This document shows, piece after piece, positions 36,742 through 49,278 of a DNA stretch of 64,000 nucleotides. A program made the position numbers and the translations under genes. The notes under the pieces were generated by a model. That model saw only the letters and a program-made list of their open reading frames with translations. It made no database searches and had not been told where the DNA came from. Source of the stretch: Echiichthys vipera. Taxonomy: Eukaryota; Chordata; Actinopteri; Perciformes; Trachinidae. The stretch covers positions 24,184,123 through 24,248,122 of the forward strand of contig OY829648.1 in NCBI GenBank assembly GCA_963691815.1. The letters are read 5' to 3'. Numbering within the stretch: the stretch's first letter is position 1; every line of letters begins with the position of its first letter.

Positions 36742-38551
36742 CTACTTTGTGCTGGACGTGCTCTGGGCAGCGCTGGGCTCAGAAGACACTGAGCGATCAG
36801 GCTTTTTGTGTTTCGGCTGTTTTTTAATAGAAGAATCTGGGAGTGAGAAAGAATGGATAACGGTCAGCTCAGTGATTGCCCTCAAACATTAAACACCTCA
36901 CAGTTTCACACTACAAATCTGGATGAATCACAGCGTGTCTATGAAAACCATCCTTCGTGAGGGTGGCGTGCAGAGTTGAGTTGAGGTTCATCACCTGGCT
37001 GCTTTCGTTGCTCCAGCTGTGCCTCGGGACGGTCCACCCATAAACAGTAATCTGGATCATTCAGTAACCTCTTGCTCTGCCCACAGCTGAGGCACCTCAC
37101 AACAGTGAAGCGGGTCTTGCGTTTCTTCCCTTATGACACGTCAACAAAAAGACAGTTAGTGTTTCTTTAAATTCACAAAGCAAATTGAGATTAAACACAT
37201 AAATGACCTGTTTAGGACACCTACAATCTAATTACTTTTTGGTATGCGAGGCAAAGAATCATGGGAAACAGCGGGAACTGGACTGTCCCTATAAATGATG
37301 AACGGACTTACTCTGCTGTCTCACTGAAGCCGTTACACCGGGGATGAGCAGCGAGCAGCACTTCTTGCATAATGTTCTCTTCACCGATGGATCTCTGCAA
37401 TAAAAGCCGCCATTAACAGATATTGAAAACATATTTATGGACAGGTTACACTGAAAGGATAAGGCAGGTGTTATTCTATGTTGGCACTCATTCCCGAGCC
37501 CATTGGTTCCTACAGACAATGTAAATCTTTTAAATTGAGTCACAATCATTTTCTGGCACTGTAGTTTTAGTACATGGTGCATTTGTTGAGGACTATTTCA
37601 TCAATTGATGAATACATGTGTTCCTAGTGAGTACGAACTAGTGATAGACCGATACATCCGCCAGCCGATATTATCGGACGATATTTGTCCGATAATATCA
37701 GCCGGCGGATGTGGGCTGCTGCGTTCGCCGATAGTTTTTTTCCCCCGTATTACAGACATTACATTTATAGACAGGCGTCCACAGGCAGCTCTGTGTTGCT
37801 GGAGACGCCTTTTTTAAAGTCAATAAATGTTCCTTCTGGAATAAAAACTGAGACTTTAACATTACATTTGCTGTCATCATTGTGTCATTTTTATGAAGTA
37901 TATTGAGTGAGCAAAAGCAGTATAGGCTCCAAATATCGGCTCAAGGAAATCTGCAGTCCGTATTGGTCATCGGTTGGCTGATGACAAGAAAATCGGTATC
38001 TGCCCTAAAAACTCCATGTCGGTGGATCCCTAGTATGGACAGCAGTATGACAGGGTTTGAGGGATTTCCTCGACATAAACGGCAGCTCCCATATTCATTG
38101 TTATTAAAGAAGGAACAAATAGTCACTTAAGTGTGTATTTAAAGTGAAAAGCAGAAGTCACTTGACTCCATCACTCTGGAGGAGCAGCACCTTTCTGTAG
38201 TCCTCCCTTCACAATAAAACCAAGTCAATCCCAGACCAAACCAACACCACTGGAGCACACGGACGCACACTTACTGTCTGATAACTAAACGTCTGGCAAT
38301 GGTCTTCTGTGTGAAGCAGTAGAACCGAGCCAGCTCCACATTTTCCGGGTTTTGGTTTAAGACACAATGTGCAGCCTGAGGGAGACAACATCATTACACG
38401 TAAACTTAGCAAAGAGGCTAACATGTTAGCCACGTGACTGCTGCCGACGGCATCACCATAGTGACTCGTCTCTCCGTCATCCTTTACATCCTACCTGATA
38501 AAGATAGTTCACTCTTTGGTAAGCGTCTTTGTCTTTTATATTGAGTGCCAT
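36742..38551 (-). CDS. rpp21: Ribonuclease P protein subunit p21
   Basis: Protein subunit of nuclear RNase P, the ribozyme-protein complex that removes 5' leaders from precursor tRNAs. Five coding exons in transcription order: 38495-38551, 38275-38375, 37312-37394, 36995-37129, 36742-36836; phases agree; 156 residues (human 154). The N-terminal helical part has DKDAYQRVNYLYQAAHCVL and LARFYCFTQKTIARRLVIR. The zinc ribbon has four cysteines (C62, C65, C93, C96; CKKC and CLSC), as expected for the Rpr2/Rpp21 family. LLNDPDYCLWVDRPEAQL follows, then a lysine-rich tail. The final exon was placed from its donor and acceptor and a TAG stop at 36742-36744. The acceptor of exon 4 (CATAAG|GG) has a weak pyrimidine tract. 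Intron 2 carries a MITE. Confidence 0.94.
37636..38034. mobile_element. MITE with CTAG(T/G)GAT ends in rpp21 intron 2
   Basis: Begins CTAGTGATAGACCGATACAT and ends CATGTCGGTGGATCCCTAG, whose inverse starts CTAGGGATCCACCGACATG. The interior holds repeated ATATCGG/CCGATAATATC palindromes (CGGACGATATTTGTCCGATA). This is a familiar fish repeat layout. Exact ends and target duplication unresolved. Confidence 0.65.
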
Positions 38552-38930
38552 TACACACAGAGGTCAGGGCAGAAGAGAGTAGCGCTGTCGTTACGGCGGC
38601 TGTACATTAGCTTTGTGGGACTTCCGGGCAAAACCTCCAAAATAAAAGCACACCCACTTTAGAGTCTTTTTAAATGACTGTCGGCGTCCTACCTAAAAAC
38701 AAAGAGACCCTGTATCTGCACACTGCCTGTAGAGAACCCAGTCATAAAGCCAACGTGGATGATAAACTAGAGTCTTCATTGGTTTCAGCTCAAATGTACA
38801 GTGGATATATAGAGGACAGATTACTTAAACTATGATGCACCACATATATTAGTCTAGTCATGTTTTTTACCTTCGTGTAGCTTCATAAAAAGAATCACTT
38901 TCACGCTCAAATCACAAAATCAGGTGACTG
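38552..38930. other. Gap between the rpp21 5' end and the pak2 3' UTR
   Basis: Contains the rpp21 5' UTR and promoter (TACATTAGC and other TTAGC text near 38605). No further gene recognised. Confidence 0.4.
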
Positions 38931-39915
38931 GCAGTTGCATTTATTTGAGAGTGCAGACAAGGTTGTTAGTTATCCAGAAGAAAAAAAAGAAAACAGTCTA
39001 CAAATTGTCTTTACCAGCCTTCAACAGCTAAACACTATGATTTGGCCACTTCATTTTTTTTTTTCAAACTAAACATTAAGTACACAATATACACATGGTG
39101 ACAAGCACATTTGTTTAGTCCAGAAGAACACAAAAGACAGAGTTCAACATACAATACTCATTTTTAATAACAACAATAAAGAAGAAAGTATAAACCCTGT
39201 CAATCTAACATTTCAATTTGCCTGTAAGGTGCACCTCTGGTATCAGGAGACTAATGATACAGGGGAAATACTGGTACAGTAGGTCTGACAGCACATGTTC
39301 ATGATGACGAATGTACTGATATGTTTCCTATAAAACCGGTAAGAGAAAATGTCCATAAAACACGAGTCAATGTGGAAATAGCAAGAGTGTTCATTGAATG
39401 AGATCAACTACATAACAAGAAGGGGGACACATATGAAATTCAAGTATCAAAATAACTAAGACACTGACACACTGAAAGGTAAATTACAAAGGTAGTAAAA
39501 ATCATAGGAAGAGAAACATTGACACAATCAACAATACATTAGGCAACATTTTGCATTTGTTTAAGGCAGTTGATTAAAAAAAAACTAAATAGAACTAGGC
39601 ATCTTCTTCATTCCAAGTTAAATACAAGCCTAGCCCTAACTTGTCACCAGGAGAGTTGTTGTCCAAAATAACTACGCCTGACTCTGAAAATAAGCACTTA
39701 AGTTTGACTTGTCTTCTGACATCTGAGATCATACGGACAGCGGTGGAGTTGTGCTCGATATTTTTGGTCTTCTTCACAGTGAGGTTTGTCAGGGCTTATA
39801 AGGCTGGTGCATCAAGAGTGGAAAGTCACTCTCAGCCTATTGTCTGGCACAAAATCTAAATGGTTGGCACGTATCTGTGCACAGCATGGGAAGGCAGGGT
39901 AGCCAGTTTCATCAG
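38931..39915 (-). other. pak2 3' UTR (inferred)
   Basis: Non-coding sequence directly downstream of the pak2 stop codon. An inverted AATAAA (TTTATT at about 38940) could be the distal polyadenylation signal. No open frame with a recognisable domain. Confidence 0.45.
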
Positions 39916-42900
39916 CTAACGATTGCCCTTCATGGCCTCCTTGGCTGCCAGGATGAGAGGTGTGAGACTGGAGAGGGGCTTTGCCAGCTTCAGGAACGGA
40001 TGCTGCACACCAGGGCAATGGTTGACAAAGAGAAGAGAAGGAGGGGGAAAAGGGGAAAACATTTCATCAAATTCCCATTTCATTAAAACATAAACAAAGT
40101 TCAATGAAAATAATCGAATGACAGGAAGAGTTCTTAACCTGCAGCAGCTCCTTGCCTCCGCCTCTTTTCTCTACATCCATTTCCAAGCAACGGTTGAGGA
40201 AATCTCTGAAGACCGGAGACAACTTCTCTGGGTTCTGAAGCTCGGGTGTGCCGTTTGTGGCGATCAGGTATAATGCCTGCCGAAGCAATAAGAGTAGAAA
40301 AAAAGCAAAAGGAACAACTGTGAAATCCAGTTTCAGGAAATAACTTATAGCAAGTGAATCAAGTCAAACTGCTGAAGTGAGGGCATTTAAAAAGTCAGAT
40401 CTGTTTTTAATTAGTGCTATTAAAAAGTGTTTCCATTTTTTAACCCAGCATTTACACAGACTCCTTAAAGTACTGTAGGTGATACCAAATAAATTGAAAA
40501 TTGCAGCTGATTGGGAGACAGTTGCAGTGAAGGTATTGCATGTTGCCAAATGAGGTTCACATAAACATTTGCATTTACGCTGCCATGTAGCTGAACAAGA
40601 GGCCCAACTCCTGCTGCAGAAAACATCCCCCAAACCATGACACTTCCTCCTCCAAATTTAACTGACTTCTTTACACACTTTGGGTTCAGTCTTTCCCAAG
40701 TCTTACACCGAACATAACGTTTCCCCTCAGACATACATAAATTGAATTTGCTCTCATCACTGAAGTCACTCTGTTCACACAACATGCTCCTCAGCAAAGG
40801 CAAGGCCGTCATTGGACAACCTGCTGTCTCAGGGCTTCAGTCACTTTAGAGCAGATACCATCTTGGAAAGTAACCAGGAGAGCCGCCAGATAAATAGGTT
40901 GTGTCCAACAATAAAGGAAATTGTCTGCAGATGCCAGATAAACACCAGTTACTCTTTAATTTTGATCTCCAGTGTATGCTGTACGTTGATGTGAATACAT
41001 ACACAGAGAATGTGAAGGTACGTCACTGCTGTTTTGGGGCGCTATCTTCTGAGGAACACGCTCTGTATACCTGTTCCTGCTACAGTGGTTATTTACATGT
41101 ACTTACCATTCGGTTCAAATCTGTCACATCTTATGAGGAGAAAAGAGAAAGAAAAGGGAACCTACCGGGGGAAATTGACTCGCAATGCCAAGGAATGGTA
41201 TTTGGATGAAATAACAACAAACAACATGGATCTGTATGACTTGGCAGCCTAATACTGGATTACAGACCCTGATGCACTAGTTCCTGACATTGTAAATGAT
41301 CTTGCTTTTGGACCGAGTGCCTTAGGCATGGGACGAATGACAATTTCAACTTAGTGCGATTGTTTTTTTATTGCCATCCACGATATAAATGATAAGTGTC
41401 CCATCCCCAGAGTGCATACACTTTTTTTGCCAAATAAAAGGGTAAGCAGGTAACCACTGTAGCCGGTAAACAGAGCGCATTCCTCACAAGATGCCGCACC
41501 AAAACTTTATGTCAATTTCACATTCCCTATATTGTACATAAATCCCTTTTGATATGTATATAAAGTAACTTATAACATTATTATATTTAATCCAACTCTC
41601 CCACACACATTGCTTGGCACTCGCTGTATCCCTGTTTACATATTTGGTTAGTAAAGCTGCTTGAGTAGTGTTTGTACACACCTACAACTGAACACTATTT
41701 TACAGGAGTAGCAGATAAACTGGGCAGAAATATTTGTATCTTAACAACTTCTGTTAACAACAAGTCAACTATTCAATCCCTGACTTCTGCCTTGTATGCT
41801 GCCGTTACTTCATGTGGAGAGCAGGACAAACTCTCATAGGACTTATGAACATTTGTCCTACTTTTGTGCTGACTCATGAGAGTTTAAGGCCTGCAGCTGT
41901 TCAGCAACTATGCTTAATTATGACACAAACAAATCAACTAAACCATTAGTCACTACACAACAACAATTCTGCTCCCAGTAAAGATGGGTCAACTGGGAGA
42001 GTTTCAGTTAAAAGTGTTGGATATCAACATGTCATGTTAATGTCTAAAATAAAAAAGGAAAGTTTAATAAGCAAAAACATTGCAAATGTTATCACTCACT
42101 CGTAGTGGGTTCTCGTTCAGGTAGGGAGGCTCTCCTTCAACCATCTCAATGGCCATAATTCCCAGTGACCAGATGTCTACTTTAGGCCCATAAGCCTTTC
42201 TGGTCACCACCTCAGGAGCCATCCAGTAAGGCGTGCCTACCATGGTGCTGCGTTTGCTCTGCTCTGGAGTGATCTGGGCACAGAAGCCAAAATCGGCTGT
42301 CCGAGAGATGGAGAAGAGTAAATACATAGCTACAGTGAAAGAACAGAGCTTAACAGGCTACTAGCGATGACATCAGTGCAGCACTTACTCAGCTTGACGG
42401 AGCCATCCATCCCGAGTAACACATTGTCACTTTTGATGTCTCTGTGAATGACCTGGTTAGCGTGCAGAAACTCCAGTGCTTGTAAACACTGCAGGCAGAG
42501 AGACAAGTGGGGAGTGAAAGTGAAAAAGAGTTTAGTTTTTGTTTGGCCTCCACCTTTCACATAAAGTGGGATTCGATCTCATTCATATAGCCCTGGTTGT
42601 AAAAACTGAATTATACCTCTCGGCAGACAGCTGCTATCTGGGCCTCATCCATACAGGTCTCTGTTACCACGTCTGTCAGTGAGCCACCAGCCAGATACTC
42701 CATCACCACAAACAGCTCCTCCCCCATCAGGAAACTGGCACACACAAATACACAACATCCCACACTGAGTCCAACCATGCTATTGTGACAACTTTTTGGA
42801 TTTGATAAAATTGTGATTAGATGTTCTACTCCAGCTGCAGGTTCACTTTCAGTCCTACCTGTCTAAAAAGTTGACGATGTTGGGGTTCTTCAACTCCTTC

Positions 42901-45871
42901 ATTACTAGAATCTCATTGATGATCAGCTCCTTCTTCGGCTGCTTTTGTAGGTTGATCTGTTTAATGGCGACCTGTAAAAAGAATGACTCAGTTGTGACGA
43001 ATATCCAAGTTCTTCTTTATTATGACTGTGTAAGTATATGTATTATATAAATTGAAATTGATTTATTTGTCTGTCTGTCTTATATCTCTTAAAAGCATTT
43101 AAAGCAAGACTGGGCTGGAAAGAAGAAATAACACATTCTTCCTCTTACAAATGAAAAGCTGAATTCATAAGCAATAAAATACACCCTTGCTCAATTCAAT
43201 GTACTTAAAAGTATTGTTGATACGCCCTTACTTGGTCTGGTATGAAAGGTAGCTTATAATTACTAATGTTAGCTGATGTAAGCTTACTTATGACTAAATA
43301 TAGATTGCTGTGTAACTAACAGTACTGGTTCAACTTGCCAACTTAATTTCTACTGCTACAGTATGTTTTAGAATTTATCATTAGCTCACAATTACCACTT
43401 GCTGCCACAATGGCATCTCTTCGGCAAAACTTACATAGTCTCACTATTAACTTTCATGTGTCATTTTTTTTTTATCTCATGGTTTGTCTTTTTGTAATCT
43501 ATCGTCCATTAAGTCACTCTTTACCTCCTGTCCTGTGGCAACATCAATAGCTGTGAATACAGTTCCTGATGCTCTGTGAGATAAATGACATCAGCAATTT
43601 ACGTCAATGCACTTTTCAACAAACAGTTCACTTAAATTAGTCTGCATACGTATCATTATACACACATAATGTATTTATGCTGTCCCAGTTTCACACAAAA
43701 CCCCTGACGTTAAACAGAACAGATGCCCCAGCACCATGAGTCATCCAACATAGTTGTGACATGATGATACTGACTGAGAAACACTTGAATGAAAATACTC
43801 CTAGGATCTGTCTTGTAGGATAGTGAGGTCTCGTTGGAGGTATCTGGCTTCATAAACCTGCACTGATAAAGCTCAAAAATGTATCTCACTGTCTGTTAAC
43901 TCCATGAATCTTTTTTTGTCCAATTTAAGCTATGACTCAGACAATTCATACTTTCTATTTTTCAAAGATGTAATAGTATGATACAATGAAATAAAAAAGC
44001 GAAATATTTAGCCCCAGTACTAACTGGAATTCATTTGCTCTATTTTGAGAGAAAAACACACTTTCTTGACAACAGACAACAGTCAAAGTCGATATTATCC
44101 AAGAACATTGTGGGTACATTGTACATTGTGGTCGGTAATACAACTGGATCTGCACTCACCCCTGACCAATTTTTTCATATCTGGTGTACTTCTTCTTGGG
44201 ATCTCCAATGCTGACTATCGTTCCTATAACACAGATAACAATCACATAGGTAAAGGAAACAATACAATACAGCATAACCAACAAATGTAAGCAAATGTAT
44301 GTCACAGGTGGGGTTTAAACTGCTGTACTTTTGTGACAACAGATTTGTAAGTGTAATGATTTATTAATCATTTACTCAGTTTATCCATGATCTCCTCATC
44401 CGACATCTTGCCCTTCTTTTTCTGTCTGTCTGCAGCCTTGGAGGCAGTATCTCCGTCTGGACACGTGCTTGGAGCAGGGATGGGGTCAATAACAGAGCGA
44501 GTGTACACCTGCGCAACGAAACAATTAATAATGACAAACAAATGAATAATTCAATTTCAAGTTTACAAAGAACGCCCTCAAAAATGAAATTTAGAATGAA
44601 AAAAGGGTAATTGTGCTGTCAAGCCTACTTTACACAGGTAACTCACACTCTTTGTGTGTTCTGGTCTTGGTGCCACAACAGGAGGAGGAGTTTCATCGTC
44701 GTCATCATCGTCAATGTCTTTTATATTCGGAGAAGAGGGTTCAGTGCCTTTTTTGACCGGCTAATTCAGGGTGAAAGAAAAGGTTATCAGCCTTTATAAG
44801 ACAAAACATAGTACAAATTAAACAGCAGGTGTGTTTTAACAAGTCTTGGAATATTTACAGACTGAGGCCCCGGAGTGAATGCGTCTTTTTCTGTAAATAA
44901 AAACAACAAAGAGACAGAGAGAAAATAATGGGTTTTATAAGTACTTGTAGTTGCACATTAAACTTGGGTGTTGACAAATCACTCATTAAACTTTACATGA
45001 GATAATATTGACCAAATTCCTCGTTATGAGGAAGGAAGAAATGTTATCTACTTGAAGACAAAATGGTAAAGGATGATTTTAGACAATAATTAAATGATAC
45101 CTACAAGCATGGAGGAGTCTTTTATTTCACTTGAAATAAGTTCATAATGCCCTGCAGGTAACTAAATAAATGTAATGTCTGAGTTTCACTCTCACCAGAA
45201 GAGGAGAAGCTGAGGTACTTCTGACGACCATTGCCTGTAGAGTCGTAGAACTTAAGAACGTCAAGAACAGCCTGTGGGTTTTTCTTCTGCTCCGACTTGG
45301 TGATGTTTGAGGTCTGGAGTAGTCGAGCCCATTGCTCTGGCATACCCTTTGTATGAGAAAGATGATGTGGTGTCAAAATGGTGCAGACTAAGATGTGATG
45401 TAAATGTGTGTTTTGGTCAATAATCGGGTACCAAAAAGCATATATATGTGTGAGAACCAAACAGTGAACACTCACAGTGAACTCCCCCGTGACAGCATCA
45501 AACCCAACATGTATGGTGTGTTCGAAATCTGAAGGTGGTGAGATCTCTGGTCGCTCTTTGTCTCGATCTTTCTTTCTCCCACCTGAAAGTAACCAAAACC
45601 TTATTGAAAAATCACACATGACCACACCTGGACCAATCACAAGAATACATTTAAAGTTAAATATCTGTCTGCTTAACTCACCCTTTTCAGCCCCAGAGAA
45701 GATTGAGATGATCTTGTTGCGAGGTTTTCTCTCCTCAGGCACAGAAGGCAGTGGTTTAGAGCTGTGGTTGGCTGAGAGTGAGTCTTTGCCAGATCCAGTG
45801 CTGAAGATGGTGCTGCTCATCCTGACCGGAGGGGCAGGAGGTTTATCCTCAGGGTCTCCGTTATCACACAT
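39916..45871 (-). CDS. pak2: p21-activated kinase 2
   Basis: Group I serine/threonine kinase activated by GTP-bound Cdc42/Rac; controls cytoskeleton and survival. Fourteen coding exons in transcription order: 45682-45871, 45476-45582, 45196-45346, 44859-44890 (32 nt), 44647-44760, 44376-44508, 44160-44223, 43525-43573, 42859-42971, 42617-42734, 42389-42488, 42100-42296, 40139-40276, 39916-40002; phases agree; 530 residues (human 524). Nck-binding KPPAPPVR, CRIB motif ISPPSDFEHTIHVG (77-90), autoinhibitory segment, acidic run D6 then PPPVVAPRP (PIX-binding region), kinase domain with GQGASG loop, K284, HRDIKSDN (D374), DFG (392-394), activation-loop T408, APE. C terminus LTPLILAAKEAMKGNR identifies PAK2 over PAK1/3. 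The ATG at 45871 is used; GTG precedes it in frame. The mammalian caspase-3 site is changed (see findings). Intron 12 holds a Tc1 relic. Confidence 0.98.
40498..40974 (-). mobile_element. Truncated Tc1-type transposon in pak2 intron 12
   Basis: The minus strand encodes transposase remnants (SDESKFNLCMSEGKRYVRC, ERLNPKCVKKSVKFGGG, SVMVWGMFSAAGVGPLVQLH, QQ/WQHAIPSLQLSPNQLQF) closely matching the 19824-21675 copy. The right end ...GATCTCCAGTG plus TA (40975-40976) is intact. The left end and C-terminal transposase half are missing, and an internal stretch is deleted between CAAAGGCAAG and GACAACCTGCTGTCTCAGGG near 40803. Confidence 0.85.
41325..41408. repeat. Small repeat fragment with GGGATGGGAC-type ends
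   Basis: GGCATGGGACGAATGACAAT at the left and AAGTGTCCCATCCCC at the right form imperfect inverted ends, like a common fish MITE. Very short and eroded; in pak2 intron 12. Confidence 0.35.
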
Positions 45872-46053
45872 CACTACAGGTTGTTGTGAGCCTCGCAGGG
45901 CTTAGAGGGCAGGGGAGCACAGTGGGAGAGGATGGCAAAACACAGAGGGAGCGAGGCAGCGCTCACATCAGCATGAGGCACGGGTGTGCTCATGCGCTAC
46001 AGGAGGATGTGCCGAAAAGGACAACAGAAGAGAAACAAAGCACCAAGTGGTAC
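45872..46053 (-). other. 5' UTR part of the pak2 first coding exon
   Basis: On the minus strand TGATTTTCTTCCAG|GTACCACTTGG gives a strong acceptor at 46054, so the exon with the start codon probably spans 45682-46053. A non-coding first exon ending at a GTGAGT donor (exon edge 47398) lies near 47.4-47.5 kb. Confidence 0.5.
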
Positions 46054-47397
46054 CTGGAAGAAAATCAGACAATCATTAGACCCTAAACATATTATAACAG
46101 GGCTTCACAATCTAGCAGAATGTGGTGACTGATAATCAAGGAGCTGCTCTCACAATTCAGTGAAATGTATTGAATTGAAGCCAACTACAGTAGTATACAA
46201 CAGGGGTCTTGGTGTTGGTATTAGTGAAAATCACCATCATCTTGGGCCACAATGGTATGGGACAGAAATCAGGAGCAGAGAGAAACCCTACATGCAGTCT
46301 GAAATGCTCTCAGTCCCAACTCATTATCTCAGTATTGAGACAAGATTAGATACGACAAGATTGAACTTTATTTAGCCAGAGGGAAATTCTTGTTCCTGAT
46401 TGCTCCAAACTTGCAGTGACTATTACAAAAACAATAACAATATAAGGTAACAAAAGAGCATCAAAAATGTGACACATAAAAATAAAGGATCTTGGGAGTA
46501 AAGTGCAAATTACATACCATGGTGTAATAGAGGTATATTGCACATGATAATGGACATAATAGAACCGATTGTACTGCTATTGAATAATACTGCACATGAT
46601 GAAAGATAATACTGAACATTTTACTGATATTAGTATTTGCAGTCAACAATACTTCAATATGAACAACTGACACTACTTAAAGTACACATAGGCAGCTTAT
46701 AGGGTGGTGACTAAATTTAAGCATAGAAATTATTGCGCTAAGAGAGAAATTATTTGGCAACATCTAGCTAACTAATACTGAGGGTGAGAGACTGAAAGGA
46801 GAGACGCAAACAGTGACCACAGCTTATTTTGGCTCAACGTAGTCCCCTCTAAAACCGTACTAATAGTCTGGGAACTACTAAGAGGGCTTTTATAGCCAAT
46901 CAGTTTCATTTTAGTGTCATGTGTCGCATCTGAACAAGACTAAAAAGGAGCCCAGATGAAGATAAAAGGATAATGCACGTTCTGTGTTACAGAAATTAAA
47001 AGATAACACTTCATTGCTTCTTGTTAAGATACGAAACATAACGAAATGTGCACATATAACGGTAATTCTGTCAAAAATGCCCTTCAAATGAGTAACAACA
47101 GGGGCGGCTAGCAGGCTAGTGTTAGCATGAACTAACGTTACGGGGCCAACAAGTGTGCTAGCTAGAAGCTAACGTTAGCACGACAAGCTAACTTACACTA
47201 GTGGTTACAATCCTATGAGATCGGCGTTAGGCTTTTAGCTAATGCTTACTAGACTGAGAACCAAAGTTCTGTAGTTTCCCGACACATTCGCCTTGACAAG
47301 AGGTGGGTTTGATAACGCCACAGAGGCTGCAAACTATCCAATACCAAAGTGTTTTATGTGCGGGCTAACGGAGAGGACGCAGAGGTAGCAGACTCAC
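46054..47397 (-). other. pak2 first intron
   Basis: No exon recognised. A retroposon-tail-like piece (AACTTTATTTAGCCAGAGGGAAATTC) lies at about 46364. The right end (47100-47250) is rich in GCTAACGTTAGC-type sequence. Confidence 0.45.
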
Positions 47398-47639
47398 CGG
47401 AGTCCACACCAGTTACACTTCAACAGAACTGGACTTGATCCTCGACGGTTGGAAAACGGTTGTAAATCCGTTAGAAGTACTTATCTGTTACATGGGGCCC
47501 TGGTGATGCGCAACCCGTGCAAATAAGTTAGGGAAATTGTGGCTACAACTATTTACAATTCAACTTTTCTTCAATCTTTTCGGCCCTTGGATAATTCCGC
47601 TATGGCGGAGGGGAAGCGGAACTACCGACCGACCCAGCC

Positions 47640-49278
47640 CCAGACTGTTCAATACATGTTTCACATGAATAATGGTGCGAGGTTTGTCTGCTGTCTGTCT
47701 CCACAGCACAGAACCGTGTGCAAAACCGAGCTCTAAGAACAGGGTCTGGTTACTGGAAATACTACAAGTGAAAGACACGGTAATGCATTAGAAAACTGGA
47801 GGTTTACAGGTTGAATTAGGTCGACATGCATTTTAGGTAATGTAGTTCAACACAGAGGAGGCTGATTGATACACACTTTCCATCAGACTGAAGTTACTGA
47901 AGTACCTTTGAGCAATTCCTGCAAACTTAGACTGGAATATATTTTATCTCAATCATGGTCCATCAACAGTGTGGTATGTATATATATATCTATATATCTA
48001 TATGTATATAGATATATATTTAAGATTTCGAATCATGGAACACACTTTTATTGTCTAAATCATAACAATACTGTGACATGGTAGATACTTTCCTTTAATT
48101 TCCTTATTAGACAACATAAAAAAACATGATTCCATATCATTTTTACCTTAAATATACAGTACTTATATAAGTTTATTCACTTTATATATGTTTATTGGAG
48201 TTCTTCATTGAAGCTGTATTATGTGTATGTGTTTATATGTGTTCTGAGTGAAATGTTCAAACCTTTTTATGGCTGAACCATTCTATCAAGTGAAAATAAT
48301 CAAGATGCCTTGCACCTCGTCTTATATACATTTACAAATTATTCAGCCTGTCAAATTTGGTATTTTTGGGTATGTGAATTCAGACAAATTTGAAGTAAGG
48401 TTTTGTGGGGTAGAACAATGTTGATCTATATTTTCCATATAGGCTCTGAAGCAGACCATGACCTCTGACCTTCTTATTGACTTGATTAAACTTCATCCAA
48501 AATCATTCACAGATAAAAAATACTTTTAATAAAAAAATATACTTTATTTAAACAGGTAGTCTTATCCGTAGTGCTGTGTTCATATGCACTGCAGCTTTAT
48601 GACTCTGCAAGCACGCTTTCAAAACAAACACAGTTATAACACAATACAGCAAAACTTCAATGTAAACCCATTGTTGGGAAATAACCTTCGGTAAACAAAA
48701 CAAAAATCACCACAGAGCACACAAAAAACAGCAGGAGCGCAGATCTTTTGTCTGTTATTCAGAGTTTAAAATGCTGTTTGCAGTTGGGATAACGTTTAGT
48801 TTATTTGAGAAGGGACAGCGAAAATTAATAATTACACACTGCAAAAAATAATGCCAGAATTAGCCATTAGTTAGACATGTGCATCTTTTAATCATCCATT
48901 CTTTTAGTTGGTTACAGAAATGAAATCCTAACATGATTTGCAGCCAGACATTCTTAAGTTACCTGTTTCAAACGGAGTAAATAAACAAGTGTCTTCTTGG
49001 TTGTCAGGCTATGTTCCTATTCCAAGAACCTGGTTAATTGAAATACCTGGATTAGCTCAGAGGGTAAAAATCAGGAACCTCCTCAATTTAGAAACCCGAG
49101 CTGATAAAATAAAATAGACCTACCTGTCCTGTTTTGTGTGCAGATAAAATGTACTAAACCTGATGTCTTCTGTCTGTACCTGTTAATATATGTGTGGTGT
49201 TATGGTTTATGTGGAAAACCTTGATCAAAGCGATGCCAAAATCATCCTGTTATCAGACAGAACGGTGTAATAATAAGA
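47640..49278. other. Intergenic: between pak2 5' end and pigx 3' end
   Basis: An AT-alternating tract lies at 47975-48020. No coding exon recognised; the right part should be the pigx 3' UTR on the minus strand. Confidence 0.4.

Noticed and set aside
45477..45905. 142-codon plus-strand frame
   Set aside because: Antisense shadow of pak2 exons 1 and 2.
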